Shown: positions 7,701 to 16,715, counted from the stretch's first letter. The stretch: 64,000 bases of DNA from Chryseobacterium antibioticum (GCF_012927325.1 NZ_JABBGI010000025.1:1-64000); one strand, 5' to 3'. Made by a program: numbers and translations. The notes: generated by a model from the letters alone, not told the origin.

Positions 7701-9171
7701 ATTTAAAAATACTTTTAATAAATTTTGCATTCAGATAATTCTCGAGTGGGAAAACCTTTGTGAAATAATTACCAATAAAAATCAAAATCAAAACGACAGC
7801 CGGTTTGTAAATCAGGTTGATGAAATTATTATTGAAAGTTGGTAAAACAATAGCCACTGTAATGGCTAAAGTGCAGATAATAGAAACGAAGATCATTTCA
7901 ATCGTCAGAGGAGATACTTTGAAAACAAAATAATTGAAAGCGATCTTGATGACATTATAAGTCGTCAGAGAAATAGCTGTAGATAAAGCAATTCCGATCA
8001 GTTTCAGATCTGTATTTTTAATGAAATAATAGTTCAGTCCTATGGTAAGTCCTGCAAGAAGCAGCATGATCAGGATATTGAATCTGTAATATTTTGAAAG
8101 CGAAATAATATTCCCGTTAAATCCTGTCGCAAGATCAATTAAAACGGCAGAGCCCCAAATCCATACTACAGGCTCATATTCCCTTAGCATGGTTCCATTT
8201 TTAGGCATAAATTCCGTCAGGTAAGGAAAACCGACCATTATGCACGAAAACAGGACCGCCCCTAAAAAATATAAAGATAGAGATGTCTTTTTGTGAAATC
8301 GGTCAAGTTCCGCCATATCACCGTCAGCCAATGTCTTACTGATAATCGGGGCAGAAATATTAAACAGCCCCAGCTGTGGAACAGAGATCAATGAAATCAG
8401 GGCATACAGAACAGAGTAGATTCCCACTTCTTCCATTCCCATAAATTCACCGATCATGAAGCTGTTGATCGCTAGGTAATTGCCGAAAGTTCCCAGGAAT
8501 CCGAAAAAACTGTAATTGAAAAACTCTTTCCAGAAATGATCTTTCTTGAAATAATCAGTATTAAAATCCAGCTGTATCTTTTCAAGCCTGTTGGTGTAAT
8601 AAATATATCCACAAAGCATTAAAGCAAATATTCCAAAAAAGAAAGCAAATGCTATTTGTTGAGACAGCATAAAATAAGCAGACAGGCAGAAAGCTCCCAG
8701 ATTGGCTATTTTAGGGAAAAGATTGTCAAAAATATTGGAAACTACAATTCTCTTGTAATTGGATGTATATTTATTGAAGATCGCACAGAATGAAAGGATA
8801 AGAATCAGTGGGAGGATCATTTCCTTTAGCTTCCAGGCTTCCGAATGTTGAAATTTTGGGAAAAAATAGGGGAGTACAAAAAATACGCCCGTAAAAATGA
8901 TAAAATTGATAAAAACCGTTAGTAACGACAGCGACAGCATATTCTGCTTTTTGCCATCTTTTTCCACTCTATGAAAAAACTTTACATTGGAGTAGGAAAT
9001 ACCCAATACTACAAAAGGAACCAGCATTTCTGCGGTAGGGAGGATATAGCGGAGCTTTCCATAAAATTCAAAATTATACGGAAAAATAAAAATGGCGGAT
9101 ATGGTACCCAGCAGAAAACCAATATAACCTATGATGGAATATTTGAAGCCCTGTCTCGCTACTACACTCAT
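7693..9171 (-). CDS. oligosaccharide flippase (Wzx-like, MOP superfamily)
   Basis: This 492-residue protein is almost wholly hydrophobic, with about 12-14 predicted membrane spans, as expected of polysaccharide-biosynthesis transporters that flip undecaprenyl-linked glycans across the inner membrane. The N-terminus RQGFKYSIIGYIGFLLGTIS is typical of the family. It lies 9 bp downstream of the FkbM gene on the same strand, so the two form an operon. The neighbouring glycosyltransferases on the other strand point to the same surface glycan. The exact substrate is unknown. Confidence 0.87.
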   Translation of the reverse strand: MSVVARQGFKYSIIGYIGFLLGTISAIFIFPYNFEFYGKLRYILPTAEMLVPFVVLGISYSNVKFFHRVEKDGKKQNMLSLSLLTVFINFIIFTGVFFVLPYFFPKFQHSEAWKLKEMILPLILILSFCAIFNKYTSNYKRIVVSNIFDNLFPKIANLGAFCLSAYFMLSQQIAFAFFFGIFALMLCGYIYYTNRLEKIQLDFNTDYFKKDHFWKEFFNYSFFGFLGTFGNYLAINSFMIGEFMGMEEVGIYSVLYALISLISVPQLGLFNISAPIISKTLADGDMAELDRFHKKTSLSLYFLGAVLFSCIMVGFPYLTEFMPKNGTMLREYEPVVWIWGSAVLIDLATGFNGNIISLSKYYRFNILIMLLLAGLTIGLNYYFIKNTDLKLIGIALSTAISLTTYNVIKIAFNYFVFKVSPLTIEMIFVSIICTLAITVAIVLPTFNNNFINLIYKPAVVLILIFIGNYFTKVFPLENYLNAKFIKSIFKFK

Positions 9172-9180
9172 ACTGTTCTT

Positions 9181-9999
9181 TTAATGGTTTTTTGGCGTAA
9201 AAATAATATTGTTTATATAGCTGGTTTTATTTTTTTCATCGTTTGTATTGTGTAGTAAAATCTCTTCCGTCAGAAGTTCCAGCTTAAAACTGTCACGGTT
9301 AAGATATTTTGCTTCATAGCCCCAGCTTTTTACTTCAGAAATATCATTCCAAATGGGATTGTTATGGTGTCTCTGTTCCATTTCGACCATCAATGTCGGA
9401 AGAAACTTTTTGATGATTTTTTTAGCGCCGGAAAGGGTTTTCATTTCATTTCCTTCCACATCTATTTTGATGAAGTCCAGTCTGTCGAAGTGCTCTATAG
9501 CAGCCCATTCATCCAGTTTGATCACCTTTACCTTTTCGGTATAGCTTTCCTCTTCACCTTTTTCTTTGTATAATGTGTTTAAAGTTCCACGGGAAGCAAT
9601 CTGTCTGCCGTTAATAATCGGAACCTTAAATTCAGCGGTCGTGTTTTCGTCAGAGAGAGCCAGGGGGAATACTCTCATTCTTGGGAAAAGCCTTTTCAGA
9701 CGTCGGTAAAGTTTTTTGTTCGGTTCAAAACCATAAATATTTTCATGATTCAGTTTGCTTTCCAGTTGATAAAGAAAAGTCCCGACATTGGCCCCGATGT
9801 CCAGTATTACAGCATTTTTGGGGAGGTACTCCTTGATCCATACCAGTTCCGGTTCTACATTCCGTGCCGAAAAATTAGCTTGAGTAAGATGGTTTAAATT
9901 TTTAAAATATCTTTTCTTGTAAAAACTCGGACTTATATATTGTAGTTTTTCTGCAATTTGTTGATATAAAGACATCCCTGATTGTTTGACGAAAGGCAA
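9181..9999 (-). CDS. FkbM family methyltransferase
   Basis: This 272-residue SAM-dependent methyltransferase probably methylates a sugar hydroxyl. The SAM-binding motif VILDIGANVGTF is near residue 65, followed by IYGFEPNKKLYRRL, and FIKIDVEGNEMKTLSGA is the FkbM hallmark. It is the first gene of an operon with the flippase. The start at 9999 is uncertain: ATG at 9975 (MSLYQQIAEKL) is equally good. On the minus strand TATCTTTG (10004-9997) and TATATTTG (10044-10037) are candidate -7 boxes; if the former is used, the 9975 start is the real one. Confidence 0.87.
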   Translation of the reverse strand: MPFVKQSGMSLYQQIAEKLQYISPSFYKKRYFKNLNHLTQANFSARNVEPELVWIKEYLPKNAVILDIGANVGTFLYQLESKLNHENIYGFEPNKKLYRRLKRLFPRMRVFPLALSDENTTAEFKVPIINGRQIASRGTLNTLYKEKGEEESYTEKVKVIKLDEWAAIEHFDRLDFIKIDVEGNEMKTLSGAKKIIKKFLPTLMVEMEQRHHNNPIWNDISEVKSWGYEAKYLNRDSFKLELLTEEILLHNTNDEKNKTSYINNIIFTPKNH

Positions 10000-10004
10000 A
10001 GATA

Positions 10005-10508
10005 AGCAAAAATGTTAAACTAATGTTAAAAAAATACAAATATAACCGTTTGATTATCAGTTTGTAACTGAAAAGTGTCGATTTGCAAAAAATTGAATTT
10101 TAGCTGGTTGAAGCTTTGTTATAAAAACGATTCCGGAAAACCTGTTTCAAAATGTCCTTTCTTTTTAATAGGATTGAATTAATGATGAAAAGAAGGGTTG
10201 TTTAAATTCATAATGTGATATCCTTTGGATTTTTTTTGCAACCACAAAAGGCACGAAAATTTTTTAAGCACTTCAGTTATTTAAGTTTGAAAGCCTTACA
10301 AAAAGAAGATCATTTAAGTTTTTTGAAAATCAAATATTTTCATAATGACAGGAATCCGTCGGCCCTTAATTCCCCCACGGAGAGGTGGCTAAAATTCAAA
10401 GAATTTTTGACGGGGTGGTTTACAGCAGCTATAAAACAAAATCCCACAGATCCCACAAAATTCTCTCCGAAATCTGCGTCATCTGCGGGAAATAAAAAAG
10501 TTGATTAT
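10005..10508. other. non-coding interval with a dispersed motif
   Basis: There is no gene that I can support in these 500 bp. A plus-strand open frame at 10215-10730 runs through most of it but overlaps the muramidase gene and has no family resemblance. The 3' part (10471-10490) holds AATCTGCGTC-ATCTGCGGGA, which resembles sequences at 37858-37877 and 51725-51756 and looks like a dispersed intergenic repeat. Confidence 0.5.
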
Positions 10509-11336
10509 TTAATTTTGAGAATATTTGGCGTAAGCCTTAGCCAGCTTTTCATCGTATTTATTTTCCCTGTATCCGGCTCCGTTATAAAGCTTTGCAAAGC
10601 CCGCCCAGTTTTTATTTCTGAGATGAACAAGGCAGTTATTTTTCTCCAGAAATTTCCCAAATGCTTTCAAATGTGCACCCTCATTGAGTTCCATTTGCGA
10701 AACAAAGTGATGAACATCGCTATAGCCTAAATTTTTAGCATGATAGCCCATGATCTGAAAACTCCCCCATGAAGCGGAAGATAATGCGGCCTCTTTGAAG
10801 TTCGGACTATTGTTGAGGCTGATAGCTTCACTGAGTCTGTCATATTCTTTCACACCACCCTGATAATACACTTTGGTCCATTTCGGATAAAGAACGTTCT
10901 GGCTGTTTGAATTGTAATAAGAATTAGGATCGACACCTCTTTTCTTAAGTTCATTCCAGAAAACATGACCCTCAAACAGAATTTTAGGTTTATTATTGAT
11001 TAAAAATCCTTTTCCGCTGCTTTCAATTTCGTTCACGGCTTTTACGGCAGCGAGTTCCAGATTGTATTCATCTGCAAAATTAACAAGGTCGCTCTCCTTC
11101 AGGAATTTATCGGTCTGGTTTACAGGTCTTTCATCTTTTTCAAGAAGAACGGCCCAGGTTTTTACCCCAACGATTCCGTCTACAACCAAAGAGTTTTTAC
11201 TTTGAAAATCCTTCACGGCTGCATCTACTTCCAGAGTGAATGAATCCGAGATCTTAATGTTGTATCCAAGTTGGTAAAGAATCTCACATAAGGTTAGTAC
11301 TTCCGGTGCTTTTGTATAATGTTTTAAAAGTCTCAT
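10509..11336 (-). CDS. N-acetylmuramidase (DUF3380 type) with peptidoglycan-binding domain
   Basis: This 275-residue protein joins an N-terminal peptidoglycan-binding domain (about 10-70; FQSKNSLVVDGIVGVKTWAVLL) to a muramidase domain of the type found in phage endolysins (about 95-275). The likely catalytic glutamate lies in AVNEIESSGKG; ILFEGHVFW and WGSFQIMGYHAKNLGY are family signatures. There is no signal peptide, so export would need holin-like or contractile-type release or lysis. It is downstream of two large proteins of unknown function on the same strand. A perfect 10-copy 7-bp repeat ends 17 bp upstream of its ATG. Confidence 0.85.
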   Translation of the reverse strand: MRLLKHYTKAPEVLTLCEILYQLGYNIKISDSFTLEVDAAVKDFQSKNSLVVDGIVGVKTWAVLLEKDERPVNQTDKFLKESDLVNFADEYNLELAAVKAVNEIESSGKGFLINNKPKILFEGHVFWNELKKRGVDPNSYYNSNSQNVLYPKWTKVYYQGGVKEYDRLSEAISLNNSPNFKEAALSSASWGSFQIMGYHAKNLGYSDVHHFVSQMELNEGAHLKAFGKFLEKNNCLVHLRNKNWAGFAKLYNGAGYRENKYDEKLAKAYAKYSQN

Positions 11337-11353
11337 GGTAATATTTTTTATAA

Positions 11354-11423
11354 GTGAATAGTGAATAGTGAATAGTGAATAGTGAATAGTGAATAGTGAA
11401 TAGTGAATAGTGAATAGTGAATA
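11354..11423. repeat. perfect heptanucleotide tandem repeat, 10 x GTGAATA
   Basis: Ten identical GTGAATA units run from 11354 to 11423; on the muramidase sense strand this is TATTCAC, again without G. The array ends 17 bp upstream of the muramidase ATG, where a Bacteroidota promoter or 5' leader should lie. Confidence 0.97.
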
Positions 11424-11446
11424 GTTTTAGATATGTATCAAAATTT

Positions 11447-11488
11447 GAAGTCTCATATCTCATGTCTGACATCTGAAGTCTAGCATCT
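11447..11488. repeat. degenerate 7-bp repeat array ending in TCT
   Basis: Six consecutive heptamers read GAAGTCT, CATATCT, CATGTCT, GACATCT, GAAGTCT, AGCATCT; each ends in TCT. The array overlaps the stop codon of the next upstream gene (11487-11489) by two bases, so the whole 150-bp intergenic region is built of heptamers. Confidence 0.8.
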
Positions 11489-13364
11489 AATTAACCGGTA
11501 TACGCGGCATTCTCTCACAAATCATTCCGATCAGAAAGAACGACTTAAATTTCACTTCTTCCCTCTGAAGTTTATATTCCAGGTTAAGCGGCATTGCGCT
11601 GGTAACGCTGAAACTCTGATTTAAAACGGCGTAATCATCGATTCTCAGTTCAATACTGTACTCGCCTAGAGGGATGAGTTGATTGATTATACCGGCTTCA
11701 TTGCTTTCGATCTCAAAGATCCGGTTGTTGTTCGTCCCTTTAATGGAGATAGCGCATTTATAGATGGGGTCGCTATTAATTTTATCCGAAACTCTGAATT
11801 GTACAACAGCACCTGCAGGCGGTAATGGAATAGGGGTGGGAATTGGTGTCGGTGTCGGAGTTGGAATAGTAGGGAATTTAGGGCCCCATGAACCCCAGGG
11901 TACTTTAATGGGGTTGGCAGGTTGGGGCGTAGGCTGTACCGGACTTGCTCCATGAGGAACCGGATTCAACGGTGTTAAGTTTTTAATAGTATTAATAAGG
12001 TTTCCCATGTTCGTTTTACCGGCGAAAGAAGGATTGGCTGCTGTTTTCAGTGTTTCTGAAGGTTCTGTTTCCACAGAGGGTCTGGCAGTAAAACCATTAA
12101 TAACCATTGCTTTTTGAGTTCCTGCAATAGCTGTTTTCTTAGCTAAATAATTAAATTGGTCAGACTTGATGGTTTTTACATTGGTGATCGCTTTCAGAAA
12201 CCTTTGATTATTATTTTTGTTGACAAAAACCTGTTGCTTCATCACCATCGGTCCAAAATAAACAAGTTGCTCGTTATTGCTAACACTGGTACTGACAATA
12301 GAAGGATCCAGAATCACTTTTAGATTTTTGATCAGAATCATGGTTTTCGGAAAAGCCGGAAGCTTAAAGTCATTGGAAATGGTCTGTCCGTCTGATATTT
12401 TTTTAGGTTCTTTCCATTCAAAATAATCCGACAGCATAAAATTTTTATTGAACCAGTTTCTTTTTAAATGCACGAAAGAATAATCTGCTTCCACAGCCTG
12501 GATCATGTTTTCATCATAATCTATAGATAAAATCTCAGAAGGAATATTTTCATTGCTGTTTTTCGCCTCAGAATGAAGTCCCTCCAGTTCAGATTTTTCA
12601 ATGCGCATGCTGTTCCATCCGGATTCATTTTCCATGAAATCATATGGAATAAAATTGATATCGTGAATTGAAGAATTGCTGATCACATCCGTTTTCTCAG
12701 CGGCCTCAAAAGTATGTTTCGCATTCTGTGCCATGGCAAGATAGAGGTCAGCGTCAGAAGATTTGTTGATCCTTGCCAGTTCCTTTTCAATGCTGTCTTT
12801 ACTTCCTTTAACCTTCCATTCAGAAAAAGCCAGTTCTTTCAGATTATTCAGGTTGATAAGCCTGTCGTTCCAGTTGCTTTTTTCTTCTTCAGTGTCAAGT
12901 CCGTCCAATACCATCAGATGGTCTGTTATTGTATTGACAGCCTCTTCAAATAATGTTCTGTATTTTTTATAAGCTTTGAATTCTTTGGTGTCACTGTTTT
13001 TAGCATCAAAAAGAACCGTGCTTTTGTTGTCCAGAACTTTGTCCAGATTTTCCTCCAGATTTTTCAGATTGTTTTTGTCCAGAATATCTCTGTAGATATC
13101 AAATAAAGAATTGTTCGGATTCAGATCCCAGAAATTCTGAGAAATAGGAACAGAGTTTAGCTCATAGGCGACGTTCTGTTTTTTGATGATCGAAAGGGCT
13201 TTTTTCTGGTCATCGTTCAGCAGACTCTGAGGTTTCAGGAGCTCCAGTTCCTCATTATCATATACCCGAAGAGATGGGCAGATCATAGGCAGGTCATTTT
13301 CCATCGAACTCTGCGACATATAGATATTCTTAAGCTTCTGGTAAACGGCTACAAAATATTTCAT
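11487..13364 (-). CDS. unknown protein, paralogue of the 13645-15246 product, with PT-rich linker
   Basis: The 625-residue product has no signal peptide. Its N-terminal 290 residues are charged and helical. A domain near 295-400 begins RNWFNKNF and continues with ISDGQTIS and TMILIKNLKVIL, which aligns with RGWFNQQF, LNGDMISDG and ITELIIAKDVSL of the next protein. A proline/threonine-rich stretch (about 490-525) leads to a beta-sandwich that resembles carboxypeptidase-regulatory or SpaA-like domains (VVQFRVSDK, AGIINQLIPLGEYSIEL). The last residues FFLIGMICERMPRIP match the partner's tail IYIIGYKCHIVPKSP. Function is unknown; a secreted-effector or surface role with the neighbouring muramidase is only a guess. 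Confidence 0.8.
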   Translation of the reverse strand: MKYFVAVYQKLKNIYMSQSSMENDLPMICPSLRVYDNEELELLKPQSLLNDDQKKALSIIKKQNVAYELNSVPISQNFWDLNPNNSLFDIYRDILDKNNLKNLEENLDKVLDNKSTVLFDAKNSDTKEFKAYKKYRTLFEEAVNTITDHLMVLDGLDTEEEKSNWNDRLINLNNLKELAFSEWKVKGSKDSIEKELARINKSSDADLYLAMAQNAKHTFEAAEKTDVISNSSIHDINFIPYDFMENESGWNSMRIEKSELEGLHSEAKNSNENIPSEILSIDYDENMIQAVEADYSFVHLKRNWFNKNFMLSDYFEWKEPKKISDGQTISNDFKLPAFPKTMILIKNLKVILDPSIVSTSVSNNEQLVYFGPMVMKQQVFVNKNNNQRFLKAITNVKTIKSDQFNYLAKKTAIAGTQKAMVINGFTARPSVETEPSETLKTAANPSFAGKTNMGNLINTIKNLTPLNPVPHGASPVQPTPQPANPIKVPWGSWGPKFPTIPTPTPTPIPTPIPLPPAGAVVQFRVSDKINSDPIYKCAISIKGTNNNRIFEIESNEAGIINQLIPLGEYSIELRIDDYAVLNQSFSVTSAMPLNLEYKLQREEVKFKSFFLIGMICERMPRIPVN

Positions 13365-13482
13365 GGTTATAGTTTTTAGTTTAGGTGAATAACCGACAGA
13401 AAAAACTTCTGCCGGCTATTCTTATTGAGAAGGATATATAAGTAATCTCAGGTTGGGTTAAAGAAAATGATATTAATGAGTT

Positions 13483-13510
13483 GGAAGTTTGAAGAGGGAG
13501 GCTTGAAGTT
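13483..13510. repeat. degenerate 7-bp repeat array
   Basis: GGAAGTT, TGAAGAG, GGAGGCT, TGAAGTT: four heptamers in a 7-bp period. It lies between the two paralogous genes. Together with the array at 13609-13643 it forms an imperfect inverted pair (GAAG-rich here, CTTC-rich there). The rest of the 280-bp interval shows no gene. Confidence 0.6.
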
Positions 13511-13608
13511 ACTCCTGAACATTTATATTGAACAGATGCCGTAAAATTTATAAAGTAGTTTTAATAAAATAATAAAACTGCACTATCGTTGTATTTTAGG
13601 ATTCCAGT

Positions 13609-13643
13609 AACTTCCCTCTTCCGGCTTCAAACCTCCTTACCTC
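13609..13643. repeat. degenerate 7-bp repeat array
   Basis: AACTTCC, CTCTTCC, GGCTTCA, AACCTCC, TTACCTC: five heptamers, ending 1 bp before the stop codon of the 13645-15246 gene (read on the plus strand). Confidence 0.65.
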
Positions 13644-13644
13644 A

Positions 13645-15246
13645 TTATGATTTTCCGTCTGCCCATTTTTTGATCTCCGGATTCGGGTTGGGAGATTTAG
13701 GGACAATGTGGCATTTATACCCGATGATGTAAATTCCTTTTGAGACCAGCTTTTTGCCTTCCCATTCATAGGTGGATTTTACATTCTGGTTATCGTAGCT
13801 GTAGTTTCCTCCGATTACGAAAGGTCCTATTCCTACTGCACCACCACCGGATACTGAATTTTTAGCCTCAGTGTATGCCGAGCTGCTGTCTTTAAAGTTC
13901 AGAGAAACATCTTTTGCAATAATCAGTTCCGTGATGATAGACGGCATTAATCCTTTACCTTTTCCATCACTGATCATGTCACCGTTCAATGTTTGTGGAG
14001 ACTGTTCGTGAAGCTTCCAGTATTTAGATTCTATAAACTGTTGATTGAACCAGCCTCTTTCCACTCTTACCTTTCCGATTTTGAAGGAAATATCCATGCT
14101 GGTATAATCAGAATTGATCTTGGTCTTTTCATTTTTTCCTCCTGCTTTGGCTCCGATAGAGAATAATCCCATGCTGAACCCGCCGGCAGCACCCCAGTTA
14201 TGGATAGATTTAGAATAATCATAATTTGATTTCCCTTGTGAAATAGAAATTTCAGGCCAGCCTTTTGATTCCCTTAAAGCGTTGGCTGCAACCGGAATAC
14301 AAGGAGAATAGTTGGTGTAATCTAAAATTCTGGTTCTCTGACTGTTTCTGAATTCTGCCTGGATTCTTTTCTTGATCACGAGCATATGCTTTTCTTCAAT
14401 TTCGCTCAGATAATTTTGAATTCTTTCCACAGCTTCCTTATACCCTAGAGACTGCCATGCCTTTAAAGCAGCTTCCTCGCGCTTTTTCATGTTTTTTCCG
14501 TCAATAGAAACCTTAGCCATAGCATCGGTGTCCCCATTGTCTGCTGCCACTCTGATTTCGTTGTTTGCATCTACGATATCATAATACTTCATCTGATACT
14601 CTACATATTTAGCATAACTAGGCGCTACAAAAGTGTGGATCAGCTCAGGCTTGTTCAGGTCATCTACCGGAGCATTCTCGTCAAAATCAGGATTCTTTAC
14701 CTTTTTGATTTTGAATAATTTATCTCTCAGAGAATCAAGCTTCTTTTCTACTTTTTGGTCAAAATCTGTGTCTACAACTACAGACCACTGCAAAAGATCC
14801 TCGTATACTTTTGAAACCCTCTTCTGGGAATCATTCATAATCGTGATCGCTCTTCCTTTTCCGTCTTCGGTAAGAGGAGGTAGTTGGGAAGGAATAGCAT
14901 CAGTCATCGCTGCGAACTGCTCCATCTGAAGGTATTTTTTGAATTTGCTGTTAGATAAAGCATTTTGGTAGGCCTCCATATCAATTTTCGGATTTCCGTT
15001 GGCGTCCAGAATAGGTTTTCCTGTTCCGTCCAGCATTGGTTTTGGAGAAGGTGCATCTCCGAAAAGTCCGTTCAGCGCATAATCGAAAGTGTCTTCAGAA
15101 AGTGTAATCCCTACCGGATCAAAGGCGATGAAATCATCAGTTCCTAAAGATTCCGGATTTCCTCCGTTGGTTACCGTGTCATAAACTTGCTTTAAAAGCA
15201 TGCTCATTAATGAATTTGTTTTTGCTTCTTGAGTTAAAGTTGGCAT
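13645..15246 (-). CDS. unknown protein, paralogue of the 11487-13364 product
   Basis: The 533-residue product has no signal peptide or membrane span. It starts MPTLTQEAKTNSLMSMLLKQ, has a long charged helical part (about 80-330), a glycine-rich segment (GAAGGFSMGLFSIGAKAGG), and from about 395 the domain RGWFNQQF, LNGDMISDG, ITELIIAKDVSL, then VSGGGAVGIGPFVIGG and the tail IYIIGYKCHIVPKSP. The same domain and tail occur in the next gene downstream. It is the first of three minus-strand genes ending in a muramidase and has its own promoter. I do not recognise the family, and the function is unknown. Confidence 0.82.
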   Translation of the reverse strand: MPTLTQEAKTNSLMSMLLKQVYDTVTNGGNPESLGTDDFIAFDPVGITLSEDTFDYALNGLFGDAPSPKPMLDGTGKPILDANGNPKIDMEAYQNALSNSKFKKYLQMEQFAAMTDAIPSQLPPLTEDGKGRAITIMNDSQKRVSKVYEDLLQWSVVVDTDFDQKVEKKLDSLRDKLFKIKKVKNPDFDENAPVDDLNKPELIHTFVAPSYAKYVEYQMKYYDIVDANNEIRVAADNGDTDAMAKVSIDGKNMKKREEAALKAWQSLGYKEAVERIQNYLSEIEEKHMLVIKKRIQAEFRNSQRTRILDYTNYSPCIPVAANALRESKGWPEISISQGKSNYDYSKSIHNWGAAGGFSMGLFSIGAKAGGKNEKTKINSDYTSMDISFKIGKVRVERGWFNQQFIESKYWKLHEQSPQTLNGDMISDGKGKGLMPSIITELIIAKDVSLNFKDSSSAYTEAKNSVSGGGAVGIGPFVIGGNYSYDNQNVKSTYEWEGKKLVSKGIYIIGYKCHIVPKSPNPNPEIKKWADGKS

Positions 15247-15315
15247 AATTATAAGTTTTTAAAATTTTCTTTGCTTACTCTTTTTGGTTTTCAGCATCCC
15301 CGATTTTTTATAGTA

Positions 15316-15346
15316 CAAATGTATTTCAGTGGTGTGAGTAAATCAA
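15316..15346 (-). promoter_or_regulatory. promoter of the unknown-paralogue/muramidase cluster
   Basis: On the minus strand TTG (15346-15344), a 20-nt spacer and TACATTTG (15323-15316) match the Bacteroidota consensus. The leader to the ATG at 15246 would be about 60 nt. Confidence 0.7.
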
Positions 15347-15486
15347 CAGTGTTTTTCCTGTTTTTTAGGCGTGGTTTTCACTATTTTTTAATTTATGTTG
15401 AATTTGTTTTAATTTATATGTGTTATTTTTATCAAATAAATGTTGTTGGAATGCTGATCGAGCAGTGGTATTCTACAATGGAGTGC

Positions 15487-15518
15487 AAAAAATCACCCGG
15501 CAAGAGAGGTGATTTTTT
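15487..15518. terminator. bidirectional terminator hairpin
   Basis: AAAAAATCACC, a 10-nt loop and GGTGATTTTTT. It can act on both strands. On the minus strand it would end transcripts of the small fragment at 15536-15676. Confidence 0.75.
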
Positions 15519-15535
15519 AAGTTCAATAAATGGTT

Positions 15536-15676
15536 TTATTTTTTCAGTAGCTTTATGGGTTGCTTCCTTTCACCGTCTTTTACAGGAATCAATAAATAGA
15601 GTCCGGGATACCAATCTGAAGCATTCATTTCAAAATCGGTAGCTTGTCTTGGAATACTTTCTGTTTTCCTACACAT
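15536..15676 (-). pseudogene. short orphan C-terminus resembling a T9SS sorting tail
   Basis: A 46-codon minus-strand frame contains FEMNASDWYPGLYLLIPVKD and ends PIKLLKK, followed by a terminator. The pattern (aromatic-x-G-x-Y-hydrophobic, then a lysine end) resembles the last strands of type IX secretion C-terminal domains, and also the ends of other beta-sandwich proteins. No gene body is attached. It may be a remnant left by a deletion or a small gene of its own. Confidence 0.4.
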
Positions 15677-15875
15677 AGCATATAATTATTTTACAAGTAT
15701 TCTCACCCTTTTAATTTGGTGAAACGCTATTTTGTTAAATATTTCATATAATTAGTTAAATAATTAACATTTATGTATTTTTTTGGCAGGATTGTTGATT
15801 GATATTTTAAACTTTTTGCAAAAAGCCATTAAAACTAATAATCACTTATTTTAACAGTTTAAATATTTAATAGTG

Positions 15876-16715
15876 ATGAAACACCTAAACCAAAATCAGG
15901 AATTTCGTTTCAACGAAGTTCTTTTTGAGCACCGCAACAAAGAATACGGAGCCTATGCATTAAGAAATGAATCAGATAGAATACTAACCAAAGCACTTTT
16001 TGTGGGAGTGAGTTTATTGGCTGCCATTTCAATAACCCCCCTTGTAATTTCAGCATTTCAAACTACCGAAGTTGTAACTGGTGGAGGATATGTACTCCCA
16101 CCACCAATTTATATTGAGCCGGATCTGCCCAAAGATCAGCCTGTAGAAATTGTGAAACCACAGGTTAAGCCTGAAAAGGTTAAAACTTATGTTGATGTTG
16201 TACCAGAACCTAAAGCAAAAGTAAGAAATGAACAGGTTATAGAAAAGGTTGAAGGAGCGATTGCAGGACCAATAAACTCTTCAGAAGGGGCAATTGCAAA
16301 AACAAACTACCATCCTGTACTTCCCCAAGCAGGAACAGGACCTGCAGTGCCTTATATTCCACCAACCCCACCAGCTCCAAAAGGTCCTGATAATCATATT
16401 GCAGATACAGGAGAGCTTGGAGCAGAAGCAATATTTCCAGGAGGACTTGAGTCATTCAGAAATAAAGTGATTAATAAATTTGACGGTTCAGGATTTGACG
16501 GAACCGGAGAAACAATGAGAACAGTAATTACTTTTATTGTAGAAAAGGACGGAACTATTTCCGGAATTAAAGCGGATGGTAAGGATGCTGAATTTAATAA
16601 AGAAGCGATCAGAACCATCAAAAGTATCGGAGGAACCTGGAAAGCTGCTAAAAATAAACAGGGCGAAACCGTAAGAAGTTATTTCAAATTTCCAATTACA
16701 ATGAACTTTGAATAA
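15876..16715 (+). CDS. energy transducer TonB
   Basis: This 279-residue protein couples the inner-membrane proton gradient to outer-membrane TonB-dependent receptors. The N-terminus EVLFEHRNKEYGAYALRN precedes one membrane span (about 35-57), as is common in Bacteroidota TonB. A proline-rich periplasmic linker (EPDLPKDQPVEIVKPQVKPE) leads to a TonB_C domain (about 190-278; VITFIVEKDGTISGIKADG). The ATG at 15876 is used rather than the GTG one codon earlier. ExbB/ExbD are not in the window. One TonB-dependent receptor lies at 38107. Confidence 0.9.
   Translation: MKHLNQNQEFRFNEVLFEHRNKEYGAYALRNESDRILTKALFVGVSLLAAISITPLVISAFQTTEVVTGGGYVLPPPIYIEPDLPKDQPVEIVKPQVKPEKVKTYVDVVPEPKAKVRNEQVIEKVEGAIAGPINSSEGAIAKTNYHPVLPQAGTGPAVPYIPPTPPAPKGPDNHIADTGELGAEAIFPGGLESFRNKVINKFDGSGFDGTGETMRTVITFIVEKDGTISGIKADGKDAEFNKEAIRTIKSIGGTWKAAKNKQGETVRSYFKFPITMNFE

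Noticed and set aside
10215..10730. 171-codon plus-strand open frame
   Set aside because: No family resemblance, it overlaps the well-supported muramidase gene on the other strand, and codon content is poor.
11354..11423. Tandem repeat as a CRISPR array
   Set aside because: Units are 7 bp without unique spacers and there are no cas genes; the array is a simple repeat. The same holds for 6595-6654.
11284..11472. Minus-strand open frame with FTIHYSL repeats
   Set aside because: It is only a translation of the 7-bp array; 7 is not a multiple of 3, so the 21-bp cycle yields a 7-residue repeat.
15271..15642. 123-codon plus-strand open frame
   Set aside because: It crosses the terminator at 15487-15518 and the promoter of the minus-strand cluster; composition looks non-coding.
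16237..16455. Leucine-rich minus-strand frame inside tonB
   Set aside because: It is antisense to the proline-rich TonB linker and reflects its base composition.
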